The notes under the pieces were generated by a model that saw only the letters and a list, made by a program, of their open reading frames with translations, ran no database searches and was not told the origin of the DNA. A program made the translations under genes and the position numbers. Of a stretch of DNA of 5,445 bases, positions 1 to 4,853 are shown in pieces. Origin of the DNA: Candidatus Gastranaerophilales bacterium (lineage in GTDB: Bacteria > Cyanobacteriota > Vampirovibrionia > Gastranaerophilales > Gastranaerophilaceae); the NCBI GenBank assembly GCA_947589525.1, contig CANQAW010000124.1, forward strand, positions 1-5,445. The letters are read 5' to 3'. Within the stretch, counting starts at the first letter, position 1. Each line of letters opens with the position of its first letter.

Positions 1-98
1 CAGATTATAATGTTTCAAGAGCAAGCAATATTTCTGCTTGGCTTCCATTATAGGAAGCCAAGCAGAAATATTGCTTGCTCTTGAAACATTATAATCTG
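1..98. repeat. Perfect 46-bp inverted repeat with 6-nt centre, probable fold-back junction
   Basis: Bases 1-46 are the exact reverse complement of bases 53-98, with ATTATA (47-52) between them. The right arm (53-98) reads on the minus strand as normal MiaB codons, including SAWLP. The left arm is the same DNA read back. A short arm at the centre, CTTCC/GGAAG, could have seeded the switch. A perfect 46-bp dyad inside conserved coding sequence at the very edge of the window is more like a chimeric or assembly fold-back than a terminator or transposon end. Confidence 0.9.
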
Positions 99-504
99 TT
101 TCCGCTATCGGTTTAAAATCAAGCGCAATTACCTTTTTATCCTTCACTTGTTTAATTAAATTCGGAAGCTGTGCAATATTTGCACTGTTAAAAATTAAAT
201 CAACATAAGGGAATTTTTTTAATAAATCTTCTTTTTCCAATTGCGCAACACATCCGCAAATAGCAATTTTAATATCTTTACCCTGCTTTTTTGCTTGTTT
301 TTTAATTCTTGACCAATTGCCTACTCTTGAATAAACTTTATCAACGGATAACTGCCTTATTGCGCAAGTATTTACGATAAATAAATCAGCTTCATTTTCG
401 TCTTTAACTTCAACATAATCAAAATTAGATAACAAGCCTAAAATCCGCTCGCTATCCGACTTATTCATTTGACAACCAAGAGTATCTATAAATATTTTTT
501 TCAT
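1..504 (-). CDS. miaB: tRNA-2-methylthio-N6-dimethylallyladenosine synthase MiaB, N-terminal part (truncated at left edge)
   Basis: This is the N-terminal (UPF0004) domain of MiaB, the radical-SAM methylthiotransferase that adds a methylthio group to i6A37 of tRNAs reading UNN codons. The frame is open from ATG 504-502 to position 1 (168 codons, no stop). The motif LGCQMNKSDSERI (residues 9-21) is MiaB-like; RimO usually has GCPKN and MtaB GCKVN. Cys11, Cys47 (NTCAIR) and Cys85 (CGCVAQ) sit at the spacings of the three cysteines that bind the auxiliary 4Fe-4S cluster. The match continues to AWLPIME (148-154), just ahead of where the radical-SAM CxxxCxxC motif should begin. From about residue 154 on, the reading enters the inverted repeat at 1-98, so the last 14 or so residues are probably not MiaB. 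The start lies 4 nt after the upstream synthase stop with only a weak AAAG as ribosome site, which suggests cotranscription and translational coupling. Family assignment is firm; the gene end is missing. Confidence 0.9.
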   Translation of the reverse strand, partial: MKKIFIDTLGCQMNKSDSERILGLLSNFDYVEVKDENEADLFIVNTCAIRQLSVDKVYSRVGNWSRIKKQAKKQGKDIKIAICGCVAQLEKEDLLKKFPYVDLIFNSANIAQLPNLIKQVKDKKVIALDFKPIAETDYNVSRASNISAWLPIMEAKQKYCLLLKHYNL

Positions 505-508
505 AACT

Positions 509-1813
509 TTAAATAATTTTAGAACCGCAGACGTGTTCCAATCTTTCCATTCTTTCTTTTAATGCGCCTTTTGGAGCATAATAAGGGTCAACTTTCATTA
601 TTTTTGCCGCAATATTGGGATAAAAATAAATAAACTTAAGTTCGCTATCGGTCAGGGGTTTTTGAGTGTGAACGTTTGCATAGCGGGCAAGTTCAAGAAT
701 ATTTCTTGCTTCATCTTCATCATGAAACTCAAGTTCTAAATTATGAAATACATTTCTAAAACCCTTAATTCCTGCGTATTCGCCGACTGTTATCATTCTG
801 CCCGTTTCAATTATTTCGGGTTCGCCTCTGCCCAGCTCCTCAAAATCATAAAGTTCATAGTTTCTTCTGTCTTTAAGTGCGCCGTCTGCGTGAATTCCCG
901 ATTCATGCGCAAAAGCGTTTGCGCCTACTGCTACCTGATTCATTGCAATCGGCACTCCGAAAGCGTATGAAGTGTATTTTGCAAGCTTCCATGCTTTTGA
1001 AATATCAATTTGCGGGTCAATTTTATATTTATCTTTAAATCCCGAAGATTTTGTAACAGCCAAAATACATGAAACTAAATCAGCATTTCCGGCACGTTCT
1101 CCCATCCCGTTTATAGCAGTATTAATCCAAGCGTCAACTCCGGCATCAATTGCGGCACGAGCACCCATTACCGAACAGGCAACAGCCATTCCAAGGTCGT
1201 TGTGGAAATGAAGCTCTATGTCCATTTGCGTTTCTTTAGCCAGTGCAAAAATTCTTTCATACGCCGTTTGAGGGTCGTCATAACCTAAAGTGTCGCAATA
1301 TCTGAAGCGCTGAGCGCCATATTTTTTGCATTCTTTAGCATATTCAATTAAATAATCCAAATCAGACCTTGAAGCATCTTCAGCGTTAACTCCGATGATT
1401 TTTGCATTTTGGTTAATTGCTTCGTTAATTGCTTCTAAAGTATCGTTTAGAACATCTTTTCTTGTTTTCTTACCTAAATATTTACCGTTAATCATCTGGT
1501 CCGAAGTCGATTGGGATAAATTAACGTATTGAAGCTTGGGAACATTTTTAAATGACTCTATAACGTCTGATTTTAAAGCTCTCATCCAGCCTGAAAGTTT
1601 TGTTTTATTTATAACGCCTCTGTCCACCAATTCAAGATTTGCATTTAAATAATTAAGTTCGTGCTTTGTTGTAGGAAAACCAAACTCGGATTGAGTTATA
1701 CCCATCTCATTAAGCATTAAATTAATAATGGTCTTTTGAAGCTTTGCAAGCCCCAGCCTTGAGGTTTGCACGCCGTCTCTGTTTGTAACATCAACAAATT
1801 TGATATAGTTCAT
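509..1813 (-). CDS. Homocitrate synthase / 2-isopropylmalate synthase family protein (DRE-TIM metallolyase)
   Basis: This enzyme family condenses acetyl-CoA with a 2-oxo acid, using a divalent metal in a TIM barrel. The 434-residue product shows the family landmarks: NRDGVQ (11-16) with the catalytic Arg12 and metal-ligand Asp13, NAEDASR (143-149), RYCDTLGY (171-178), the HxH metal ligands in HFHND (202-206), NGMGERAGN (235-243), and the subdomain histidines in AHESGIHADGAL (302-313). It resembles the group annotated as homocitrate synthase in Clostridia and related anaerobes. At 434 residues it has a C-terminal region after the barrel, but seems too short for the leucine-feedback domain of full-length LeuA (usually over 500). 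The 2-oxo acid used (2-oxoglutarate, 2-oxoisovalerate or another) cannot be told from sequence, and no leu, lys or nif gene is nearby. I chose ATG 1813-1811, preceded by GGGGAAAG, over an in-frame TTG four codons upstream because that TTG would put the ribosome site inside the gene. It is probably the first gene of a transcript continuing into miaB. Confidence 0.85.
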   Translation of the reverse strand: MNYIKFVDVTNRDGVQTSRLGLAKLQKTIINLMLNEMGITQSEFGFPTTKHELNYLNANLELVDRGVINKTKLSGWMRALKSDVIESFKNVPKLQYVNLSQSTSDQMINGKYLGKKTRKDVLNDTLEAINEAINQNAKIIGVNAEDASRSDLDYLIEYAKECKKYGAQRFRYCDTLGYDDPQTAYERIFALAKETQMDIELHFHNDLGMAVACSVMGARAAIDAGVDAWINTAINGMGERAGNADLVSCILAVTKSSGFKDKYKIDPQIDISKAWKLAKYTSYAFGVPIAMNQVAVGANAFAHESGIHADGALKDRRNYELYDFEELGRGEPEIIETGRMITVGEYAGIKGFRNVFHNLELEFHDEDEARNILELARYANVHTQKPLTDSELKFIYFYPNIAAKIMKVDPYYAPKGALKERMERLEHVCGSKII

Positions 1814-1821
1814 CTTTCCCC
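1814..1821 (-). promoter_or_regulatory. Ribosome binding site deciding the synthase start
   Basis: Read on the minus strand this is GGGGAAAG directly before ATG 1813-1811. It is purine-rich and close to a Shine-Dalgarno core. If the upstream TTG (1825-1823) were the start, this site would be codons 2-4, and no comparable site precedes the TTG. Confidence 0.6.
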
Positions 1822-1841
1822 GCAAATTAAGCTATAGGAAA

Positions 1842-1850
1842 ATTATAACA
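1842..1850 (-). promoter_or_regulatory. Extended -10 promoter for the synthase-miaB transcript
   Basis: The minus strand reads TGTTATAAT, a perfect TGnTATAAT extended -10 element. Transcription would start near 1835, giving a leader of about 22 nt that holds the ribosome site. There is no good -35 hexamer at the usual distance, only A/T-rich sequence, which is typical for extended -10 promoters. Confidence 0.55.
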
Positions 1851-1901
1851 TAATAAGATTTTTAAATTTTAAATCTTTATTGATATTTAATCATAAATTA
1901 A

Positions 1902-1922
1902 TAATTGTTAATAATACAATTA
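1902..1922. promoter_or_regulatory. Inverted repeat, possible operator in the divergent spacer
   Basis: TAATTGT (1902-1908) and ACAATTA (1916-1922) are perfect 7-bp inverted arms around TAATAAT. The dyad lies between the divergent promoters, just upstream of the candidate -35 at 1931 on the plus strand. The sequence is very AT-rich, so a chance dyad is possible and no regulator can be named. Confidence 0.3.
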
Positions 1923-1930
1923 AAAAGATG

Positions 1931-1958
1931 TTGCATTTTTTTTTAAATAAGATACAAT
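1931..1958 (+). promoter_or_regulatory. Candidate promoter for the 266-residue protein gene
   Basis: TTGCAT (1931-1936) and TACAAT (1953-1958) are 16 nt apart. The -10 matches consensus at five of six bases; the -35 matches only at the TTG. Transcription would start near 1965, giving a leader of about 43 nt that contains the small dyad at 1968-1982. Confidence 0.4.
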
Positions 1959-1967
1959 AATTATATT

Positions 1968-1982
1968 CACAATTTTATTGTG
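1968..1982. repeat. Small dyad CACAAT-TTT-ATTGTG in the leader
   Basis: These are perfect 6-bp inverted arms around TTT, located at or just after the predicted transcription start and 25 nt before the start codon. It may be an operator or a weak 5' hairpin. Its arms share ACAAT/ATTGT with the dyad at 1902-1922. Confidence 0.35.
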
Positions 1983-2007
1983 CAAGAAAAGCCTTTTGTG
2001 AGGAAAA

Positions 2008-2808
2008 ATGAAAATTTTTAATACTATTGACTGCTGTAAACCGCGCAGACGAATGAATTTTAAAGGACAGGGGAACTCCGTGCAGAGAAATTCAAAGGTG
2101 CGCTATAAACATTTTGAGCAGATGGATGATGCGACATTAACGGCACATAGTGTAGCTAAAGCGTATCGAGACGTGAAAAAGAGCGGAAAAATGCAAATTT
2201 TAAAAGCAGTACCTGTGATAGTTGCAACAGTAATAGGAACAAGTTTAGTTTTATCCCAACCCGATAAATTATCTGCAAAAGCAGCAAGAGGGTTGGGATT
2301 TTTAGCTCTTATCAAAACAATGAACAAGGCAATAGATATCACGGATGCCGTTATTGATAAAAGAGTTAATGAAAATGAAAAAAACAGCCTTAAAACAAAT
2401 TTTATTAAATTCGGCGCCGCAGTCGGAACTGCATTAGCTTGTGCAATAGGCGCCGTTTCAATAGCAAAAGGTGCAAATAAAGTATTAAATAAATTTGCTC
2501 CGAGCGTATCAAATTTTATAAGCTCCGAATTTCAAACCTTGGGAAAAGAAATTAACGGTTCAAAATTCGGTTCGTTTGTTAACACAAAAGTTAATCCTTT
2601 TATTTCCAAACATCAAACCAAATTTAACGTTGCCGCAGATATAATTCCGTATATTTCGGCATTGGGCGGAATTTATGCGCAAGAAAAACTGCGCGGTAAT
2701 TTATCAAACGATATAAAGAATAAAGCACAGCAAAATTATCAAAATGCAAAAGAAATTCAAAGAATGGCAAAAGAAAACTTTGATAATATTGAAGCTCAAG
2801 AAGTTTAA
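2008..2808 (+). CDS. Hypothetical basic protein with hydrophobic, probably membrane-associated segments
   Basis: I do not recognise this 266-residue protein. The start ATG follows GAGGAAAA (2000-2007) and no better start exists. The N-terminus has a Cys pair (CC, residues 9-10), an Arg cluster (13-15) and a short MNFKGQ stretch (16-21), but no cleavable signal peptide at the extreme N-terminus. Hydrophobic segments are strong at about 64-83 (LKAVPVIVATVIGTSLVL region), weak at 96-102, glycine/alanine-rich at 135-153, and moderate at 208-224. Between them are Lys/Asn-rich stretches, and the last 35 residues are polar and probably helical with Gln/Asn/Lys. Up to three membrane passes are plausible, but the Gly/Ala-rich segments could also be amphipathic or membrane-disturbing. 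It is a single-gene unit: divergent from the synthase, with its own promoter and a terminator just after it. Codon use resembles its neighbours, so recent transfer is not indicated. Function is unknown. Confidence 0.75.
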   Translation: MKIFNTIDCCKPRRRMNFKGQGNSVQRNSKVRYKHFEQMDDATLTAHSVAKAYRDVKKSGKMQILKAVPVIVATVIGTSLVLSQPDKLSAKAARGLGFLALIKTMNKAIDITDAVIDKRVNENEKNSLKTNFIKFGAAVGTALACAIGAVSIAKGANKVLNKFAPSVSNFISSEFQTLGKEINGSKFGSFVNTKVNPFISKHQTKFNVAADIIPYISALGGIYAQEKLRGNLSNDIKNKAQQNYQNAKEIQRMAKENFDNIEAQEV

Positions 2809-2830
2809 AATTTATAAATAAATAAAATAA

Positions 2831-2855
2831 AAGCCTCTTAAATTTTAAGAGGCTT
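2831..2855. terminator. Bidirectional intrinsic terminator between convergent genes
   Basis: AAGCCTCTT (2831-2839) pairs perfectly with AAGAGGCTT (2847-2855), with the A/T loop able to extend the stem. It lies 22 nt after the stop of the plus-strand 266-residue gene and 72 nt beyond the stop of the minus-strand sepF gene. Read on the minus strand it is followed by a T-rich run (TTATTTTATT); on the plus strand the following tract is only moderately T-rich, so it should serve sepF best and the other gene as well. Confidence 0.8.
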
Positions 2856-2927
2856 AATTATTTCATATGTGCTAAATATGCACCACTACTCTCTATTTTC
2901 GTAATACAAACAGACCATCAACGAACT

Positions 2928-3428
2928 TTATGATTTTGTCCACATTGCATCTGTTGTCAATTTCGAATTTACAAATTCCTGAGAAATATTTATGTTGGAA
3001 GGAGTAAAGATGAATACGCTTTCGCCTATTTTTCTTTGCGAGCCTTCAAGGGCATGAGTACAACCGCAAAGAAAATCAACTATTCTTTGTGATTGTTCTC
3101 TGTCTAATAATTGAAGATTTAAGATGACTGTTTTTCTGTCTTTTAGCGCTTCGGCAATTGTTATTGATTCGTTATAAGCCTTCGGTTCAATAACAATTAC
3201 TTCGTGAGAGCCTGTTTTTTGTTGAGGCAGTAGTCTCAAATTACTTTTGTTTTTTCTGATGGGGTTCGTTTCAGTAAAGCTGGGTTGAAGTGCGGCATTT
3301 CTTTCCGTAGGGTACTCAGAATCAAAACCTCTTTCTATTTCTTCATCCTCATATTGCTCTTCGCCTATCGGAGTAAATGATTCCGTTAAAGCTCCGATAA
3401 TTTCCTTAATTTTTTCTGAAAGTGCCAT
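2928..3428 (-). CDS. sepF: Cell division protein SepF
   Basis: SepF binds the C-terminal tail of FtsZ, anchors the Z-ring to the membrane and organises it into a septal ring, overlapping in role with FtsA. The 166-residue protein has the expected plan: a short amphipathic N-terminal helix for membrane binding (MALSEKIKEIIGAL, 1-14), an acidic, poorly conserved linker (about 20-72), and the compact SepF domain (about 75-150). That domain includes VIVIEP (77-82), KDRKTVILNLQLLD (96-109), RIVDFLCG (115-122), ALEGSQRKIGE (126-136) and FIFTPSN (139-145), all typical of the family. The pair of cysteines in FLCGC (121 and 123) is unusual, as a small residue is usual around here. The start ATG has a strong AAAGGAG site whose bases overlap the yggS stop, with a 10-nt gap, so the two genes are clearly cotranscribed and probably coupled. 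yggS-sepF adjacency is conserved in Firmicutes (ylmE-ylmF) and Cyanobacteria. Confidence 0.92.
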   Translation of the reverse strand: MALSEKIKEIIGALTESFTPIGEEQYEDEEIERGFDSEYPTERNAALQPSFTETNPIRKNKSNLRLLPQQKTGSHEVIVIEPKAYNESITIAEALKDRKTVILNLQLLDREQSQRIVDFLCGCTHALEGSQRKIGESVFIFTPSNINISQEFVNSKLTTDAMWTKS

Positions 3429-3438
3429 CTTTTCTCCT

Positions 3439-4083
3439 TTAATTATTTTCGAATAAAATTCTGCCTAATCTAATCATGGTCGCACCGCAATCCAGTGCTA
3501 TTTTGTAATCTTTGCTCATTCCCATTGAAAGTTCTTTTAAGTTGAATTTGTCTTTAAGTTCTCTCATTTGAGAAAAAAGCCTTTTAAGTTCTTCGCAATC
3601 ATCCGTTAAAGGTGCTATGTTCATTAAACCTTCGAGTTCAACGGATTTAAGCGAATTTACTTCAGATATTAAATTTTCAAGTTCGTCGGGATTTACCCCG
3701 AATTTTTGTTCTTCAAAAGCATTGTTAACTTGGATTAATATTTTTTGTTTAATGCCTTTTTTATTTGCTTCAGAGTCAATTGTTCTTGCAAGTTTTAAAC
3801 TGTCAACAGAGTGAATATATTTAAAATTTCCAACAACATATTTGACTTTATTTGATTGTAAATGTCCAATAAAATGATATACCGATTGACTTTTAACTGT
3901 ATCATCTATATTATTGATTTTTTCAACAGCTTCAAGGGCTTTGCTTTCGCCAAAGTTCCTTAATCCGCAATTGAAAGCCTCTATCATTTTATTTATATCG
4001 TAGTATTTTGTAACTGCGATAATTGAAGGGTTATAATCTTTTATTTGTTCAAGAATTTTATCTAAATTCTCTTTTACGCTCAT
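3439..4083 (-). CDS. yggS: YggS/PLPBP family pyridoxal-phosphate homeostasis protein
   Basis: This family binds pyridoxal 5'-phosphate without a known catalytic activity and keeps cellular PLP and amino/keto acid pools in balance. The 214 residues fit the family length of about 220-235. Lys26 in IIAVTKYY (21-28) is the residue that forms the Schiff base with PLP. Other family blocks are NFGESKALE (a variant of the usual FGENY), YHFIGHLQSNK, IHSVDS, GLMNIAP and the phosphate-binding end LSMGMSKDY...GATMIRLGR. The fold is the single TIM-barrel domain like that of bacterial alanine racemase, without the second domain. ATG 4083-4081 is preceded by AAGGAG at close spacing. It is the first gene of the operon with sepF; the reason for this widespread pairing is not settled, but links PLP balance and division in other bacteria. 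Confidence in family is high. Confidence 0.93.
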   Translation of the reverse strand: MSVKENLDKILEQIKDYNPSIIAVTKYYDINKMIEAFNCGLRNFGESKALEAVEKINNIDDTVKSQSVYHFIGHLQSNKVKYVVGNFKYIHSVDSLKLARTIDSEANKKGIKQKILIQVNNAFEEQKFGVNPDELENLISEVNSLKSVELEGLMNIAPLTDDCEELKRLFSQMRELKDKFNLKELSMGMSKDYKIALDCGATMIRLGRILFENN

Positions 4084-4122
4084 AAACTCCTTTTTTGCTT
4101 TCGATTATTACCCTTAATTACA

Positions 4123-4150
4123 ATTATAAGGCATTGTGATTGTCTTGCAA
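4123..4150 (-). promoter_or_regulatory. Promoter of the yggS-sepF operon
   Basis: On the minus strand, TTGCAA (4150-4145) and a perfect TATAAT (4128-4123) are 16 nt apart. The -35 matches the consensus at four of six bases. Transcription would start near 4116, giving a leader of about 33 nt ending in the AAGGAG ribosome site. Confidence 0.6.
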
Positions 4151-4183
4151 AAAATTCATTCCTTTAAAATTTTCGCTATTTTT

Positions 4184-4225
4184 AAACATGCTCAAATCAT
4201 GTTGGAGTGCATGTTTTGACATGAT
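4184..4225. promoter_or_regulatory. Cluster of four CATG motifs forming two dyads, possible operator
   Basis: CATG occurs at 4187, 4198, 4210 and 4220, that is at steps of 11, 12 and 10 bp. The first two form the dyad AACATG-N7-CATGTT (4185-4203) and the last two CATGT-N4-ACATG (4210-4223). Longer-range arms also exist: AAACATGC (4184-4191) with GCATGTTT (4209-4216), and ATCATGT (4196-4202) with ACATGAT (4219-4225). The cluster lies roughly 70-110 bp upstream of the yggS start point and 85-125 bp upstream of the deaminase start point, a place suited to a shared regulator. No known regulator motif is recognised. Confidence 0.45.
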
Positions 4226-4230
4226 GATAT

Positions 4231-4260
4231 TTTCTTAATATTTTTTAATATTTCTTAAAA
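4231..4260. repeat. Three tandem 10-bp T/A-rich repeats (possible curved DNA)
   Basis: The three consecutive decamers are TTTCTTAATA, TTTTTTAATA and TTTCTTAAAA. They differ at only one or two positions from each other, and T-tracts recur every 10 bp, the spacing that gives intrinsic DNA bending. They lie between the CATG cluster and the deaminase promoter. Confidence 0.5.
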
Positions 4261-4294
4261 GAGAATGAATTGAGTTTTTTAAAAGCATGCCTTT

Positions 4295-4303
4295 TGATAT
4301 AAT
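4295..4303 (+). promoter_or_regulatory. Extended -10 promoter of the dCMP deaminase-like gene
   Basis: TGATATAAT is a perfect TGnTATAAT extended -10. There is no recognisable -35 at 17 nt (only a T run at 4275-4280). The predicted start point near 4310 leaves a leader of about 16 nt that holds the ribosome site. It lies inside the longer open frame beginning at 4287, which argues against that start. Confidence 0.55.
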
Positions 4304-4312
4304 TAAATTATT

Positions 4313-4320
4313 GAGGAAAG
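4313..4320 (+). promoter_or_regulatory. Ribosome binding site deciding the deaminase start
   Basis: GAGGAAAG sits 5 nt before ATG 4326-4328. The upstream in-frame ATG at 4287 has no purine-rich site before it and precedes the promoter. Confidence 0.65.
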
Positions 4321-4325
4321 AGAAA

Positions 4326-4799
4326 ATGGAAGAAAATAAATCGCCTATAGAGTGGAATGATTATTTTTTAGAAATTGCTAAAACCGTTTCAAAACGCTCT
4401 AACTGCTTAAGAGCGCATGTCGGAGCAGTTATCGTCGGATTAGACAAAAAAATTAAAGCAACGGGATATAACGGAACTCCTTCAAAAGTTCTTTCTTGTA
4501 TGGAGCTTGGACAATGTTACAGAATTAAAAACAACATTGAATCAGGAACAAGATATGAAACCTGCCGTTCAATACATGCGGAACAAAATGCCATAATTCA
4601 AGCAGGGCAAGACCGCTGTCAAAATGCCGCTATGTATATCTTTGGTCATGATTTTATATGCATTCTGTGCAAGCGTTTTATTGTCCAATCCGGAATTGAA
4701 ACAATTTATCTTAAAAAAGATGATTTTTCACCCGTTTTAAAAGTAACTTCTCAGCAATTAAAAGATGAACTGTCACAGTCTTATTCGCTTAGCATTTAA
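4326..4799 (+). CDS. dCMP deaminase-like protein (cytidine/deoxycytidylate deaminase family)
   Basis: This is a zinc-dependent deaminase of the dCMP deaminase / ComEB type, which converts dCMP to dUMP and so feeds dTMP synthesis in the cytoplasm. The 157-residue product carries RSNCLRAHVGAVIV (24-37), ATGYNGTPS (45-53), CRSIHAEQNAI (80-90) with zinc ligand His84 and catalytic Glu86, and ICILC (111-115) with zinc ligands Cys112 and Cys115. Further cysteines at 27, 58, 64 and 80 fall where this family often has extra, partly structural, cysteines. The usual proline of the PCxxC motif is replaced by Ile111, and the HC before the family's second cysteine region reads SC (57-58), so it is a divergent member. 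The start at 4326 rests on a good ribosome site and on a promoter lying inside the alternative 13-residue extension from 4287. It is divergent from yggS and followed after 54 bp by the VWA gene without a visible terminator. Family assignment is firm; dCMP as substrate is inferred from similarity. Confidence 0.87.
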   Translation: MEENKSPIEWNDYFLEIAKTVSKRSNCLRAHVGAVIVGLDKKIKATGYNGTPSKVLSCMELGQCYRIKNNIESGTRYETCRSIHAEQNAIIQAGQDRCQNAAMYIFGHDFICILCKRFIVQSGIETIYLKKDDFSPVLKVTSQQLKDELSQSYSLSI

Positions 4800-4824
4800 G
4801 ACAATTTAAAATTAAATAATAGTA

Positions 4825-4830
4825 TATAAT
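4825..4830 (+). promoter_or_regulatory. Candidate -10 element for the VWA gene
   Basis: A perfect TATAAT lies in the short gap after the deaminase, 23 nt before the VWA start codon. No convincing -35 is seen. The gene may be transcribed from here, from the deaminase promoter, or both. Confidence 0.35.
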
Positions 4831-4853
4831 TCTTTAAATAAGGTTGTAGTATA

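Noticed and set aside
1..98. Inverted repeat as a transposon end, origin or transcription terminator
   Set aside because: It is perfect over 46 bp, starts at base 1, lies in conserved MiaB codons, and has no T-tract, transposase or target duplication beside it.
743..1211. Two open frames on the plus strand (743-970 and 972-1211)
   Set aside because: They are antisense to conserved synthase codons, with no ribosome sites and no recognisable protein.
1814..1825. TTG at 1825-1823 as start of the synthase
   Set aside because: It would place the GGGGAAAG ribosome site inside the coding sequence; ATG 1813 is better positioned.
2103..2342. 79-codon minus-strand frame inside the 266-residue gene
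   Set aside because: It is a shadow of the plus-strand gene, which has promoter, ribosome site and terminator; the hydrophobic content mirrors the sense strand.
2869..2883. GTGC-N7-GCAC dyad between the terminator and sepF end
   Set aside because: The arms are only 4 bp and there is no T-tract; not distinguishable from chance.
3617..3814. 65-codon plus-strand frame inside yggS
   Set aside because: It is antisense to a clear YggS protein and has no ribosome site.
4287..4325. ATG at 4287 as start of the deaminase
   Set aside because: There is no ribosome site before it, the 13 extra residues match nothing in the family, and a TGnTATAAT promoter lies within them.
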